DNA of 64,000 bases from an uncultured Gammaproteobacteria bacterium (GTDB lineage: Bacteria > Pseudomonadota > Gammaproteobacteria > HyVt-429). The first letter of the stretch is position 1. The number at the start of each line of letters is the position of its first letter. The notes beneath the pieces were generated by a model, which made no database searches, was not told the DNA's origin, and was given only the letters and a program-made list of their open reading frames with translations. The stretch covers positions 62,001-126,000 of the forward strand of contig CAMYOD010000078.1 of NCBI GenBank assembly GCA_947259975.1. The letters run 5' to 3'. Positions 16,888-25,941 of the stretch are shown here, piece after piece. The position numbers and the translations under genes are program-made.

Positions 16888-18050
16888 GTGGCCGGTCCCC
16901 GCGGCAGCGTCGCGAGCGCCACGAGCAGCCGTTCGACCTGGGCCTCGCTGTGCGCGGCGGAAAAGGTGATACGCAAGCGCGCAGTGTTTTGTGCGACGGT
17001 AGGCGGACGAATCGCACTCACCCACAGACCCGCGTCCGCCAAATGTTGGCTCGCCTGCAGCGCCGCCTCGGCGGACCCCAGCATCACGGGCTGAATGGGC
17101 GTGTCACTCGCCGGCAGATCGAAACCAAGCTGCTCTGCGCCGACACGGAACTGACGCACCAGGGCACGCAAATGATCGCGGCGCCATGGCTCGGTCTTGA
17201 TGAGTTGCAGACTGGCCCGCACCGCATCCGCCACCGGTGCCGGCAAGGCGGTCGTATAGATATAAGTACGCGCCTTTTGAATCAGGGTTTCGATCAGTTC
17301 CTCGCCGCCGGCGACAAAGGCGCCGAACACGCCGACCGCCTTGCCGAGAGTGCCCATCAGGATCGTCGGTGTTTCCGGGTGGCTGCCGGCGGCGGCAAAC
17401 GACCCCTCGCCGTGTTCACCCAGTACACCCAGACCATGTGCGTCGTCGATTAGCAGCCAGGCATCGTGGCGACGCGCAAGATCTATAAGTTCAGTCACCG
17501 GCGCCAAGTCACCGTCCATGCTGAACACGCCGTCGCTGGCAATCAGCTTGCGGGTTGCGTCGCTTGCCGCAAGATCGTGTGCCAGCGCCTGCATGTCCAG
17601 ATGCGCATAACGATGCAGTTTCGCGCGGGACAACACTCCCGCGTCGATCAACGAGGCGTGATTGAGCCGATCCTGGAAGATGGCGTCACTGCGTCCGAGC
17701 AAGGCGGACACGACGCCGAGATTGGCCATGTAGCCGGTGGAAAACAACAAGGCACGGGGAGCGTTCACGAATTCGGCGAGTTCGGTCTCCAGGGCGTGAT
17801 GTGATGCCATGTGCCCACTGACCAGGTGTGAGGCCCCGGCGCCGGCACCAAAGCGTTCAGCGCTTGCGGTCATGGCCGCCACCACCTGCGGATGCTTGGC
17901 CAGACCGAGATAGTCGTTGCTGCAAAAATTGACCATGCGGCGCCCGTCGACGATCACCTCCGGCCCGGGGGCGTCGGTGACGATGTGCCGTTCCCGGTAC
18001 AAATGTGCGGCGCGACGGCTAGTGAGGTCTTGTCGGAGGGGATGTGACAC
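16884..18050 (-). CDS. bioF: 8-amino-7-oxononanoate synthase
   Basis: 388-residue PLP enzyme that condenses pimeloyl-ACP with alanine. The PLP lysine lies in MGTLGKAVGVFGAF, the cofactor aspartate in LLIDDAHGLGVLG, and the N-terminus has the family's MVNFCSNDYLGLAKHP segment. The start is GTG at 18050 with only weak ribosome-site similarity; an alternative start downstream cannot be excluded. 46 bases after bioB. Confidence 0.95.
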   Translation of the reverse strand: MSHPLRQDLTSRRAAHLYRERHIVTDAPGPEVIVDGRRMVNFCSNDYLGLAKHPQVVAAMTASAERFGAGAGASHLVSGHMASHHALETELAEFVNAPRALLFSTGYMANLGVVSALLGRSDAIFQDRLNHASLIDAGVLSRAKLHRYAHLDMQALAHDLAASDATRKLIASDGVFSMDGDLAPVTELIDLARRHDAWLLIDDAHGLGVLGEHGEGSFAAAGSHPETPTILMGTLGKAVGVFGAFVAGGEELIETLIQKARTYIYTTALPAPVADAVRASLQLIKTEPWRRDHLRALVRQFRVGAEQLGFDLPASDTPIQPVMLGSAEAALQASQHLADAGLWVSAIRPPTVAQNTARLRITFSAAHSEAQVERLLVALATLPRGPAT

Positions 18051-18096
18051 GAGGCAGTCAGGACGCGGTGTTCGCGTCCAGGCGCAGAGGATTGAT

Positions 18097-19134
18097 TCAG
18101 GCGGAACCGGTCAGTTGTGACGGCGTGTCACAACAGGTGGATTCGGCCACCCCGTTTTCTTTCGCGTCCTCCTGCATAGGCGTAATCCCGAGGCGCGTGA
18201 ACAAGACTCGATCCCGGTCGGATTGCGGATTCGGCGTGGTCAATAATTTTTCACCATAGAAAATGGAATTGGCCCCGACGAGAAAACAAAGCGCCTGCAT
18301 CTCGTCGCTCATGTCCTCGCGGCCGGCGGACAGACGTACAAAGGATCTCGGCATCAGGATGCGTGCCACGGCAATCGTGCGCACGAACTCGAACACATCC
18401 GGCGGCGCCTGGTCCGCCAGCGGTGTGCCGGCGACCGGTACCAATTGATTGATGGGCACGCTCTCGGGATGGGTCGGCAGGTTGGCCAGGGTCACGAGCA
18501 GTTGCATCCGGTCCTCGAGGGACTCGCCCATACCGATGATGCCGCCGCAACATACCTTCATGCCGGCGGCGCGCACCGCCGACAGGGTCTCGAGGCGATC
18601 GTCGTAGGTCCGCGTCGTAATGATCTCCTTGTAATAGGCCTCCGAGGTATCCAGGTTATGGTTGTAGTAGTCGAGGCCGGCGTTCTTCAGGGTCTGCGCC
18701 TGCTCGGTCGAGACCATGCCCAGGGTCGCGCAGGTTTCCAGCCCCAGGGCCTTCACGCCCTGCACCATCTCGCAGACCGTCGCCAGATCCTTGTCTTTGG
18801 GGCTACGCCAGGCCGCGCCCATACAGAAACGGGTCGCACCACGCTGCCTGGCGGCCCGCGCCTGGGTCAGGACCTCATCCAGATCCATCAGCGCCTCCCG
18901 CTCGAGTCCCGTGTCGTAGCGCACGCTTTGCGGGCAATAGGCACAGTCCTCCGGGCAGGCGCCGGTCTTGATGTTCAACAGGGTGCTGAGCTGCACCTGG
19001 TTGGCATCGAAATGCGCACGGTGCACCGTCTGCGCCTGGTGCACCAGGTCGCTGAACGGCATTTGAAACAGCGCACCCACCTCGGCCGGGGTCCAGTCGT
19101 GGCGAATATCAGTGCGGTCAGGGGCAATACTCAT
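18097..19134 (-). CDS. bioB: Biotin synthase
   Basis: 345-residue radical SAM enzyme that inserts sulfur into dethiobiotin. The C-X3-C-X2-C motif is CPEDCAYC, followed by PQSVRY. Other family strings are YYNHNLDTS and [11 protein letters not shown], with the [2Fe-2S] cysteines distributed as usual. First gene of the biotin operon. A strong promoter lies about 83-110 bases upstream, and its -35 box is one half-site of a BirA operator. Confidence 0.97.
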   Translation of the reverse strand: MSIAPDRTDIRHDWTPAEVGALFQMPFSDLVHQAQTVHRAHFDANQVQLSTLLNIKTGACPEDCAYCPQSVRYDTGLEREALMDLDEVLTQARAARQRGATRFCMGAAWRSPKDKDLATVCEMVQGVKALGLETCATLGMVSTEQAQTLKNAGLDYYNHNLDTSEAYYKEIITTRTYDDRLETLSAVRAAGMKVCCGGIIGMGESLEDRMQLLVTLANLPTHPESVPINQLVPVAGTPLADQAPPDVFEFVRTIAVARILMPRSFVRLSAGREDMSDEMQALCFLVGANSIFYGEKLLTTPNPQSDRDRVLFTRLGITPMQEDAKENGVAESTCCDTPSQLTGSA

Positions 19135-19216
19135 GGTGAATCCCTCCCGGTCGGCGGCGCGGGCCCCAAAATCCGGTTTCCACCCCCGCCCAAACGGCTT
19201 TACAATGGTTCGGCGC

Positions 19217-19244
19217 AGTGTAAAGCGTAGCGATTACTTGTCAA
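19217..19244 (-). promoter_or_regulatory. bioB promoter
   Basis: On the minus strand TTGACA (19244-19239) and TACACT (19222-19217) are separated by 16 bases, close to the sigma-70 consensus. The -35 box lies inside the left BirA half-site, which explains how repression would work. Confidence 0.75.
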
Positions 19245-19270
19245 CCGAAAGGGAGTTCGGTGGTTTACAA
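19238..19270. promoter_or_regulatory. BirA (biotin repressor) operator
   Basis: TTGTCAACC (19238-19246), 15 bases, then GGTTTACAA (19262-19270). The known BirA site is TTGTAAACC-N15-GGTTTACAA, so only one base differs and the spacing is exact. It overlaps the bioB -35 box on one side and the GTG start codon of comF on the other. Confidence 0.9.
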
Positions 19271-19952
19271 CTGCTTAAGGAAGTGGCATTGGACGCTGCT
19301 GCCGGCCCATTGCCTGCTGTGTCGCGGCCGCGCCCGCCCCCCATTTGAGCTTTGCCCCGGCTGCATCGCGGATTTGCCGCGCCCGGCAGCGATCTGTCCC
19401 CGCTGCGGTGCCCCGGCGAGCGCCGCACGGTTATGCGGCCATTGCCAGCGACAGCCACCGTCGTTTCACCGCGCCCGCGCCGCCTATCTGTACGCCCCGC
19501 CGGTGGACTATCTGCTGCACGCCCTGAAGTATCGCGGCCAGCTTGCAGTGGCGCGGACCCTGGGAGAGTTGCTGTACGCGACCCTGCAAGACGAACTTCG
19601 TGTCATGCCGGATCGGGTCGTGCCCATACCGCTGCACCCGACCCGACTGCGCAGCCGCGGCTTTAATCAGGCCGCCGAACTCGCCCGGCGCGTGGCACGA
19701 CGCGCGGATCTCATACTGGATACACGCTGCGTTGCACGCACCCGCGCGACCGCGCCGCAAACCCAACTCAGCGAACGGGCGCGGCGCGGCAATGTGCGCA
19801 ATGCGTTTCGCGTCGTCGCGCACGTGGCGGGGGAACGCATTCTGTTGATCGACGATGTGATGACCACCGGCAATACGGTCAATGAAGTGGCCCGTGCCTT
19901 GGTGGCCGCGGGCGCGCAACGTATCGACGTCTGGACCGTGGCACGGGCGTAG
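19260..19952 (+). CDS. comF: ComF-family phosphoribosyltransferase-like protein
   Basis: 230 residues: an N-terminal zinc-ribbon-like region (CLLCRGRA, CPGC, CPRCGAP, CGHC) and a C-terminal type I phosphoribosyltransferase fold with the PRPP loop ILLIDDVMTTGNT. ComF proteins support DNA uptake and recombination in naturally competent bacteria; the name alone does not show competence here. The GTG start at 19260 has GGGAG four bases before it and overlaps the BirA operator, so biotin-bound BirA may hinder its expression too. It is divergent from bioB, as in many Gammaproteobacteria. Confidence 0.88.
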   Translation: MVYNCLRKWHWTLLPAHCLLCRGRARPPFELCPGCIADLPRPAAICPRCGAPASAARLCGHCQRQPPSFHRARAAYLYAPPVDYLLHALKYRGQLAVARTLGELLYATLQDELRVMPDRVVPIPLHPTRLRSRGFNQAAELARRVARRADLILDTRCVARTRATAPQTQLSERARRGNVRNAFRVVAHVAGERILLIDDVMTTGNTVNEVARALVAAGAQRIDVWTVARA

Positions 19953-19986
19953 ACCGGATGCCGCAGTCCCGCTTGGCTTTTGGTAT

Positions 19987-20092
19987 ATGAGTCCGGGCCC
20001 GCTGGCGAGAGACCGTCAGCCGCAGGGACGCGGCTGTCGAGCCTACAGGGACGTATTTACGGCGTGTCTCTCGCCAGCGGGCCCGGACTCAT
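19987..20092. repeat. Long-arm hairpin element, copy 2 (106 bp)
   Basis: Perfect 27-base inverted arms (19987-20013 and 20066-20092) enclose a 52-base core (20014-20065). The core starts CGTC, holds a small hairpin CAGCCGC-AGGGAC-GCGGCTG (20017-20036), then GTCGAGCCTACAGGGACGTA and ends at ACGGCGT. The cores of copies 1, 3 and 4 match, but the arms do not. It begins 34 bases after the comF stop. Confidence 0.9.
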
Positions 20093-20195
20093 GCCTGGTT
20101 GCGCCGTCGACCACGTGACTACCGGGATACCAGTTGGTTTTCATCCCGCGCGATCTTGTTACACTGCGCGACGTTCAGTTTTGGATTCGCACACA

Positions 20196-20459
20196 ATGGT
20201 ACAGCTGCTTCGGCTGATCGTTATCATCGCCATCGTCTGGGCGCTTTTGCAACTCGCGCGCAGGGGACTGGAACGCCTGCGTCAGGCGCAGGCAAAGAGC
20301 TCGCGCAAGCGATCGCGCCGCGGTAAGCCCGCCATCGGCGACATGGTGCAATGCGCGTTCTGCGGGACCCACATTCCGCAAGCCGACGCCATCCGCGCGG
20401 GCGACCGTTACTACTGCCAACAGAAACACCTGCAGGCGGACCGGCAGCCAAAAGACTGA
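20196..20459 (+). CDS. PP0621-family small membrane protein
   Basis: 87 residues. One N-terminal helix (LLRLIVIIAIVWALLQLA), a basic linker (RRGLERLRQAQAKSSRKRSRRGK), then a small metal-binding-like domain with C-X2-C (CAFCGTHIP) and a later C-X4-H (CQQKH). This family often sits directly upstream of pilS, as here, 38 bases away. Function unknown; the four ligands suggest a zinc ribbon. The ATG at 20196 is chosen because the frame upstream runs through the hairpin repeat. Confidence 0.8.
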   Translation: MVQLLRLIVIIAIVWALLQLARRGLERLRQAQAKSSRKRSRRGKPAIGDMVQCAFCGTHIPQADAIRAGDRYYCQQKHLQADRQPKD

Positions 20460-20497
20460 GAGTCGGCTGTATTCAGCGGGTATACTTGATACCGACC

Positions 20498-22144
20498 ATG
20501 GCTGCCATTTCCCAGGAACTTCTCGAATCGCAGAATCTGCGCGACGGTACGTCGGCGGAGATCACCAGGGACCATTGGAAGTCCCTCTATTATTTCAATC
20601 TGTATCGAGTCGCGCTCGCCATCACCCTGGCGACCATCGCCTGGACCGGCGGCAGCGCCGGCGCACTAGCCTCGGCGGCACCAAAACAGTTTCTCTGGGT
20701 GGCGCTTGTTTACATGGGCTTCGCCAGCCTGAACATCTTTACCATCGCCAGCGGCAAACCCCGCTTCAATCTACAGGCGCCGCTGCATATCGTGGTCGAT
20801 ATTGTTGCGCTGACCCTGCTCATGCATGCCAGTGGCGGGGTCGAGAGCGGTGTCGGACTGTTGATGATCGTCTCCATCGCCGCCGCCGGCGTGGTGCTGA
20901 CCGGGCGCACGACGCTTTTTCTCGCCGCCCTCGCCTCGTTTGCGGTGTTGCTGCAGCACAGCTACTCGCAACTTACCCTGCCCGATGCGGCGGGCACCTA
21001 TACGTCGATCGGCCTGCTGGGCATCGGCCTGTTCGCCACCGCGCTGGCGTTTTACAGCGTCGCCAATCGCCTGCGTCGCAGCGAGGCGCTGGCGGCGCAG
21101 CGGGAAGTCGATCTGGAAAATCTTGCCCACGTCAACGAACTCATCGTGCAACGCATGGAAAGCGGCGTGCTGGTAATCGACGGTGAGCAACGGCTACGCA
21201 TCGCCAACGACGTCGCACGGAACCTGCTCGGCCTGCGCACCGCTGGCAATCCCGAGCCTCTGGCGGAGTTGGCGCCGGCACTGGCGAAACAGCATCAACG
21301 CTGGTTGCGGGACCCCGGCTTCGCGCCCGGTTCGTTTCGCGCCAGCCATTCCGGCTATACCGTCGTGCCCCGCTTCATTGCGGTGGGCACGGAGCGTGCA
21401 CAAGGGACCATCGCGGTGCTGGAAGATCTCTCGCACATGGAGCGCCAGGCGCAACAATCCAAGCTCGCGGCCCTGGGGCGTCTGACCGCGGGCATGGCCC
21501 ACGAAATCCGCAATCCGCTGGGGGCGATCAGTCACGCCGGCCAGCTGCTCGGCGAATCGATTACGGACAGCGCGGAAGATCGTCGCCTGATCAGCATCAT
21601 CAGCGACCAATCGCAACGCATGAATCGCCTGGTCGAGGAGGTGATGCAGCTGGGGCGCCGCGACCACCTGCGCCGCACGGTCGTCGATCTGGGACCGTGG
21701 CTGACGGAGTTTCGTGCCTATTTCATCGAGACCCAGGGCGTAGCAGACCAGGCCGTGGAGCTGCGCGCCGAATCGATAACGGCCTGTGTCGACCAGGACC
21801 AATTACATCAGGTGGTCTTTAATCTTTGCCAAAACGCAATCAAGCACAGCCTGCCGCGCCCGGGCAAGCCCCTGGTGCGCATCGGCGCCGGCATCGATGC
21901 CGAGCGCGACGTGCCGTATGTGGACATCACGGATTTCGGTTCCGGGATACCGCTGGAGATCGCCGATAAGATCTTCGAACCGTTTTTCACCACCGACACC
22001 GAAGGCACGGGCCTGGGTCTGTATATCGCACGGGAACTCTGTGAGGCCAACGGCGGCGGCCTGGAGTTGCACAACACGCCGGGTGACGGCGCGCGATTTC
22101 GCATACACTGTGCCCAGGCCGAAGAATGTAACGGAGCCACCTAG
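20498..22144 (+). CDS. pilS: Two-component sensor histidine kinase PilS
   Basis: 548 residues. Six predicted helices fill the first 200 or so residues, then a PAS-like segment (MESGVLVIDGEQRLRIAND), a HisKA domain with the phospho-histidine in MAHEIRNPLGAI (His335) and a C-terminal HATPase domain (NLCQNAIKHS, DFGSGIP, FFTTDTEGTGLGLYIAREL). PilS senses unassembled pilin in the membrane in Pseudomonas. The start at 20498 excludes an upstream frame overlapping the PP0621 gene. PilR begins one base after the PilS stop, so the pair is translationally linked. Confidence 0.93.
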   Translation: MAAISQELLESQNLRDGTSAEITRDHWKSLYYFNLYRVALAITLATIAWTGGSAGALASAAPKQFLWVALVYMGFASLNIFTIASGKPRFNLQAPLHIVVDIVALTLLMHASGGVESGVGLLMIVSIAAAGVVLTGRTTLFLAALASFAVLLQHSYSQLTLPDAAGTYTSIGLLGIGLFATALAFYSVANRLRRSEALAAQREVDLENLAHVNELIVQRMESGVLVIDGEQRLRIANDVARNLLGLRTAGNPEPLAELAPALAKQHQRWLRDPGFAPGSFRASHSGYTVVPRFIAVGTERAQGTIAVLEDLSHMERQAQQSKLAALGRLTAGMAHEIRNPLGAISHAGQLLGESITDSAEDRRLISIISDQSQRMNRLVEEVMQLGRRDHLRRTVVDLGPWLTEFRAYFIETQGVADQAVELRAESITACVDQDQLHQVVFNLCQNAIKHSLPRPGKPLVRIGAGIDAERDVPYVDITDFGSGIPLEIADKIFEPFFTTDTEGTGLGLYIARELCEANGGGLELHNTPGDGARFRIHCAQAEECNGAT

Positions 22145-23479
22145 ATGGGCAAGCGCCAGGTACTCATCATCGATGACGAGCCGGACATCCTCGAGTTGCT
22201 GGCACTCACGCTGCGCAAAATGGATCTGGAAACCCACCCGGCGGAAAACCTCGCCCAAGCGCGCAATCTGCTGACGCAACGCAACTTCGATCTGTGTCTG
22301 ACGGATATGCGCTTGCCGGACGGTAACGGCATCGACCTGGTGCGGCATATCCAGGACCACCACCCGGAGCTGCCGGTGGCGGTGATCACCGCCCACGGCA
22401 ATATGGATTCCGCCATCGAGGCCTTGAAGGCCGGCGCCTTCGAATTCCTGTCCAAGCCCATCGAGCTGCAGGTGCTGCGGGATGTGGTCAAGAACACCCT
22501 CAAGCTGTCCGCCACGCCGGGCACCGGGGAGCGGCGCTTTCGCAAGACCCTGATCGGCGAGGCGCCGTCCATGCGGGCGATTCGCGGCATGATCGCCAAG
22601 CTGGCACGCAGCCAGGCACCGGTCTACATCAGCGGCGAATCCGGCACCGGTAAGGAGCTGGTGGCGCGTCTCATACACCGGTCCGGGCCGCGGGCGGAGG
22701 GGCCGTTCGTGGCGGTGAACTGCGGCGCCATCCCTTCGGAACTCATGGAGAGCGAGTTTTTCGGCCACAAGAAAGGCAGTTTCACCGGCGCGGTGTCGGA
22801 CAAGGCAGGCCTGTTTCAGGCGGCCCACGACGGCACCCTGTTCCTCGACGAGGTCGCCGACCTGCCCCTGTCCATGCAGGTCAAGCTGTTGCGCGCGATC
22901 CAGGAAAAGGCGGTGCGGCCCGTGGGCGCCCAGGCCGAGGTGGCCACCGACGTGCGCATTCTCAGCGCCACCCATCAGGAGCTGGCGGCGCTGGTGAACG
23001 ACCGCCGCTTCCGCCAGGACCTGTACTATCGCATCAATGTGATCGAACTCCATGTCCCCAGCCTGCGCGAGCGCCGCGAGGATATCCCGGCCCTGGCGCA
23101 ACACATCCTGCAGCGGCTCGCGGGCAACGGCGAACAGGCACCGCCGCGCCTCGATTACGAGGCCATGGAGGCGCTCAACAATTACGGCTTTCCGGGTAAC
23201 GTACGGGAACTGGAGAACATCCTCGAACGGGCGGTGACCCTGTGCGAAGGCGACGAAATCGGCGTGCCCCATCTGCGCCTGCCGCTGCGGGCCGCGGCAG
23301 ACGCGGAATCGGACCGGGCCAGTAGCGAGAGCCTGGACGACTATCTGGCGCGCATCGAGCGCCAGGAGATCATGACCGCGTTGGCCAGCCATCAACACAA
23401 CAAGACCGCGGCGGCCAAGGCCCTGGGGATCACCTTTCGGGCACTACGCTACAAGCTGGAAAAGCTGGGAATTACCTGA
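22145..23479 (+). CDS. pilR: Sigma-54-dependent response regulator PilR
   Basis: 444 residues: a receiver domain with phospho-acceptor Asp54 (CLTDMRLPDG), a sigma-54 AAA+ domain with Walker A GESGTGKE and the sigma-54 contact loop GSFTGA, and a C-terminal Fis-type helix-turn-helix (NKTAAAKALGITFRALRYKL). Activates pilin transcription. The nearby -24/-12 promoter ahead of the first pilin gene is its obvious target. Confidence 0.95.
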   Translation: MGKRQVLIIDDEPDILELLALTLRKMDLETHPAENLAQARNLLTQRNFDLCLTDMRLPDGNGIDLVRHIQDHHPELPVAVITAHGNMDSAIEALKAGAFEFLSKPIELQVLRDVVKNTLKLSATPGTGERRFRKTLIGEAPSMRAIRGMIAKLARSQAPVYISGESGTGKELVARLIHRSGPRAEGPFVAVNCGAIPSELMESEFFGHKKGSFTGAVSDKAGLFQAAHDGTLFLDEVADLPLSMQVKLLRAIQEKAVRPVGAQAEVATDVRILSATHQELAALVNDRRFRQDLYYRINVIELHVPSLRERREDIPALAQHILQRLAGNGEQAPPRLDYEAMEALNNYGFPGNVRELENILERAVTLCEGDEIGVPHLRLPLRAAADAESDRASSESLDDYLARIERQEIMTALASHQHNKTAAAKALGITFRALRYKLEKLGIT

Positions 23480-23655
23480 TCACCAAGCCGTTTTTAACAA
23501 TCCCGTCACAAACCCCCTGCCCCAACACGGCACTAAGTGCCGCAACGCGCTGTGACCGGCTTCACATACGGGCCCCCACGGTACCCGTCCATTTTATTCT
23601 TAACTAACTGTTTATAAATCGATTTTCAATATCCTCGCGGCGAGTTCTCAGCGGC
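23480..23655 (+). other. Intergenic region upstream of the pilin promoter
   Basis: No gene seen. A perfect short palindrome CGGCACT-A-AGTGCCG (23528-23542) follows pilR without a T run. An AT-rich stretch (about 23593-23632), rich in A/T tracts, lies upstream of the sigma-54 promoter, where PilR and IHF would be expected to bind. No binding site could be assigned. Confidence 0.4.
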
Positions 23656-23671
23656 TGGCATGCTTCCTGCA
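23656..23671 (+). promoter_or_regulatory. Sigma-54 (-24/-12) promoter of the pilin gene
   Basis: TGGCATGCTTCCTGCA has the invariant GG and GC at the required 10-base spacing. It ends 115 bases before the first pilin ATG, so the leader is roughly 100 bases. PilR, a sigma-54 activator, is encoded immediately upstream. Confidence 0.85.
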
Positions 23672-23786
23672 CTAAGGCGGACAGGACGGGAGCGGCGCGT
23701 GCCGTATCCCGCCGGGCTACAGGTATCTGACTTAAACCCTTGCCGGGGACGGCAAGTAACCAAGCAACAATGTGGGGAAACGCACT

Positions 23787-24293
23787 ATGAAACGCAATCA
23801 ATCTGGTTTTACGCTTATCGAGCTCATGATCGTGGTGGCGATCATCGGCATCCTCGCCGCCATCGCCATCCCGGCCTATCAGGACTACACCGGCCGCACC
23901 CAGGTCACCGAGGCCGAGACCCTGATCAAGGGCATGATGAAAGAAGTGGTGCCCTTCTACGCCCAGGCCGGCCGCTGCCCGACCCAGGGCGCGGGTGGTG
24001 ATCCGGGCTGGGGTCCCGCCATCAACTATTCCGGCAAATACGTCGACAATATCGCAATTGCGCCCGGCGGTGCATCCGTACATCCCGTCACCGCTAATGG
24101 GTCGGCCTGCTCCTTGACTGCCACGTTTAAGGCTGCGGACGTACACCCGGATCTCGTCGGCGCGACCTTTATTATGGATTTCGTTCCTATCGGCGCTGGC
24201 GCCCAGGGCACACCATATATCGAGTGTTCGCAGACGGTTACCCTCGGCACCACGAACCTAACGCCGGAACTGCTGCCGACCGCCTGTCGGTAA
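23787..24293 (+). CDS. pilA: Type IV major pilin-like protein (pilin 1)
   Basis: 168-residue class IVa prepilin. The leader MKRNQSG is cut before [21 protein letters not shown], with Glu at +5 of the mature protein. The body has four cysteines (GRCPTQ, SACSLT, IECSQT, PTACR) that could form two disulfides. It is the only pilin of the three directly behind the sigma-54 promoter and in front of a strong terminator, so it is the best candidate for the major subunit. The ATG at 23787 gives a seven-residue leader; an earlier in-frame start at 23772 would lengthen it. Confidence 0.92.
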   Translation: MKRNQSGFTLIELMIVVAIIGILAAIAIPAYQDYTGRTQVTEAETLIKGMMKEVVPFYAQAGRCPTQGAGGDPGWGPAINYSGKYVDNIAIAPGGASVHPVTANGSACSLTATFKAADVHPDLVGATFIMDFVPIGAGAQGTPYIECSQTVTLGTTNLTPELLPTACR

Positions 24294-24355
24294 GCCGGGT
24301 AACGCGCTGGCATAACCTCGACGATGAGAGGCGACTTGCCGGTGCATAGCAGAAA

Positions 24356-24388
24356 CCCCGCAGCAGTCTTGCTGCGGGGTTTTTTTTG
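24356..24388 (+). terminator. Rho-independent terminator after pilin 1
   Basis: Ten-base stem CCCCGCAGCA / TGCTGCGGGG with a four-base loop, followed by nine T residues. It separates pilin 1 transcription from pilins 2 and 3. Confidence 0.95.
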
Positions 24389-24609
24389 CATACAGGTCAC
24401 TAACGGAAGAGACGCGCGGCTTAACGGGTCGGATACGACGGGGTCCGTGCGCAAATAGTGATCGCAGACCAGGCCAGGGCCCTTCGCGCCTCGGTCCGCA
24501 GAAAGACGAATACATGCGTTACCGAATCAATTCAGGCGGTGGCAGCTAGCAAAAGTCAATGACGCGGCAGGAACGCCCCAGAGCAAAGATCGGACACGAG
24601 AGGCGACAA
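24389..24609 (+). other. Intergenic region ahead of pilin 2
   Basis: No gene, no convincing sigma-54 site and no clear sigma-70 promoter seen. Because a strong terminator precedes it, a promoter for pilins 2 and 3 is expected here but could not be located. Confidence 0.4.
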
Positions 24610-25116
24610 ATGAAGACGCGCGACAGCGGATTTACCTTGATTGAACTAATGATCGTGGTGGCGATCGTCGGCATCCTTGCCGCCATCGCCATTCCCGCCT
24701 ACCAGGGATATATTGGCCGCACCCAGATCACCGAGGCCTTGACGGTCATCGACGAGGTCAGGACCGGGGTGGCCAACTTCCATATGCAACAGGGGCGCTG
24801 TCCGGTGCAAGGTGCCGGCGGCGATCCCGGCTTCGGCCCGCCGGCGAACTACTCCGGCAAATACATCACCCAAGTGTCCATTGCGGATGGCGGGGCGTCG
24901 GCCCACCCCGTGACCGGATCCCCGGCCCTGTGCAGCATGACGGCCACTTTTAGGGCCGCGGGCGTACATGCGGACCTGGCGGGCCAGACCTTCGTGGTCG
25001 ATTACGCCCCCGCCGGCGGCGGCAGCGTGGCGGCGGGTTTTTTCAATTGCCAGCAAACCGCCACCGGCGGCACCGTGCAGGCCACGCCGGAGCTGTTACC
25101 CTTCGATTGCCGATGA
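24610..25116 (+). CDS. Type IV pilin-like protein (pilin 2)
   Basis: 168-residue class IVa prepilin with leader MKTRDSG, then [21 protein letters not shown]. It keeps the [13 protein letters not shown] and NYSGKY segments of pilin 1 but differs in the last third (FFNCQQTATGGTVQATPELLPFDCR). Four cysteines are placed as in pilin 1. GAGAGG precedes the ATG at 24610; the frame extends upstream to 24559 but that stretch is not leader-like. It could be a minor or alternative subunit. Confidence 0.88.
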   Translation: MKTRDSGFTLIELMIVVAIVGILAAIAIPAYQGYIGRTQITEALTVIDEVRTGVANFHMQQGRCPVQGAGGDPGFGPPANYSGKYITQVSIADGGASAHPVTGSPALCSMTATFRAAGVHADLAGQTFVVDYAPAGGGSVAAGFFNCQQTATGGTVQATPELLPFDCR

Positions 25117-25145
25117 CGCTGCGTCAAGGAATATAGAGCGAAAAC

Positions 25146-25658
25146 ATGACTGATATGCGCGGTCGATCAGGCGGCTTCACGCTTACCGAACTGTTGGTAG
25201 TGGTGGCAGTGGTGGGCATCCTCGCAGCATTTGCGGTGCCCGCCTATCAGGACCACCTCGGCCGCACCCAGGTGATGGAGGCGGACGGCATCCTGCGCGG
25301 CCTGTACGCGGAACTGGCGCCGTTTTTCGTCGAAAACGATCGCTGCCCGCAGCAGGGCGTGGACGCGGGCTGGGGGCCGGCGATCAATTACGCGGGCAAG
25401 TATGTGGACAATGTGGTCATCGTGCCGGGCCCGGGCAATGCGGTACACCCCGACACCGGTGCCGCCACGGCCTGCGTACTCACCGCCACGTTCAAGGCCG
25501 CGGACGTCCATGCGGATCTTGCCGGCGAGACGTTCGTCATGGAATATATCCCCAGCGGTGCCGGCACCGCCGGGATCGACTACCTGGAGTGCCGCCAGAG
25601 CTCGACCCTGGGCACCACCAACCTGACCCCGGAGCTGCTGCCCCAATCCTGCCGCTGA
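25146..25658 (+). CDS. Type IV pilin-like protein (pilin 3)
   Basis: 170-residue prepilin with a slightly longer leader (MTDMRGRSGG) and a divergent helix start, FTLTELLVVVAVVGILAAFAV; Glu at +5 is kept. The C-terminal third is closer to pilin 1 than to pilin 2 ([31 protein letters not shown]). It follows pilin 2 by 29 bases, so the two are probably co-transcribed. Tandem duplication, perhaps with gene conversion, is inferred. Confidence 0.87.
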   Translation: MTDMRGRSGGFTLTELLVVVAVVGILAAFAVPAYQDHLGRTQVMEADGILRGLYAELAPFFVENDRCPQQGVDAGWGPAINYAGKYVDNVVIVPGPGNAVHPDTGAATACVLTATFKAADVHADLAGETFVMEYIPSGAGTAGIDYLECRQSSTLGTTNLTPELLPQSCR

Positions 25659-25941
25659 CCCCGGCAAAACCCCATATGCGCGCGGCTTTGGCGCCGCCGG
25701 CGGTGCACCGCGGGCGACCCGCTGCCCGTGCCGACGGCGGATCTGCTGCTATATTTATAGGGAGCGGGACCGCAGGGGCCGAGGGCGATTCTAGACCCGG
25801 CGCGAAAGGCGGTCACGGGGCGAGACGGAAAGCTAAAATGACCAGAAAACAATTGCCTGTAGCCGTCTGCTAAACTAAGGTATTAGATTAATAAGTCTGT
25901 GCCGGGAGCGCGGACATCATAAAGGATGCAGTAAAACATTC
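25659..25941 (+). other. Intergenic region ahead of pilB
   Basis: No gene seen. The first part is very GC-rich; the last 100 bases are AT-richer and probably hold the pilB promoter, but no box pair with good spacing could be assigned. Confidence 0.35.

Noticed and set aside
16888-17025. Upstream extension of bioH, and similar extensions of murG, ftsI, lpxC and argJ
   Set aside because: Extensions are not conserved in the families; most overlap the upstream gene, and overlapping ATGA/GTGA starts or family N-termini fit better.
23528-23542. CGGCACTAAGTGCCG as a pilR terminator
   Set aside because: Short perfect palindrome but no following T tract; could equally be a protein site.
24535-24555. 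TGGCAGCTAGCA as a sigma-54 promoter for pilin 2
   Set aside because: GG-to-GC spacing is wrong for -24/-12.
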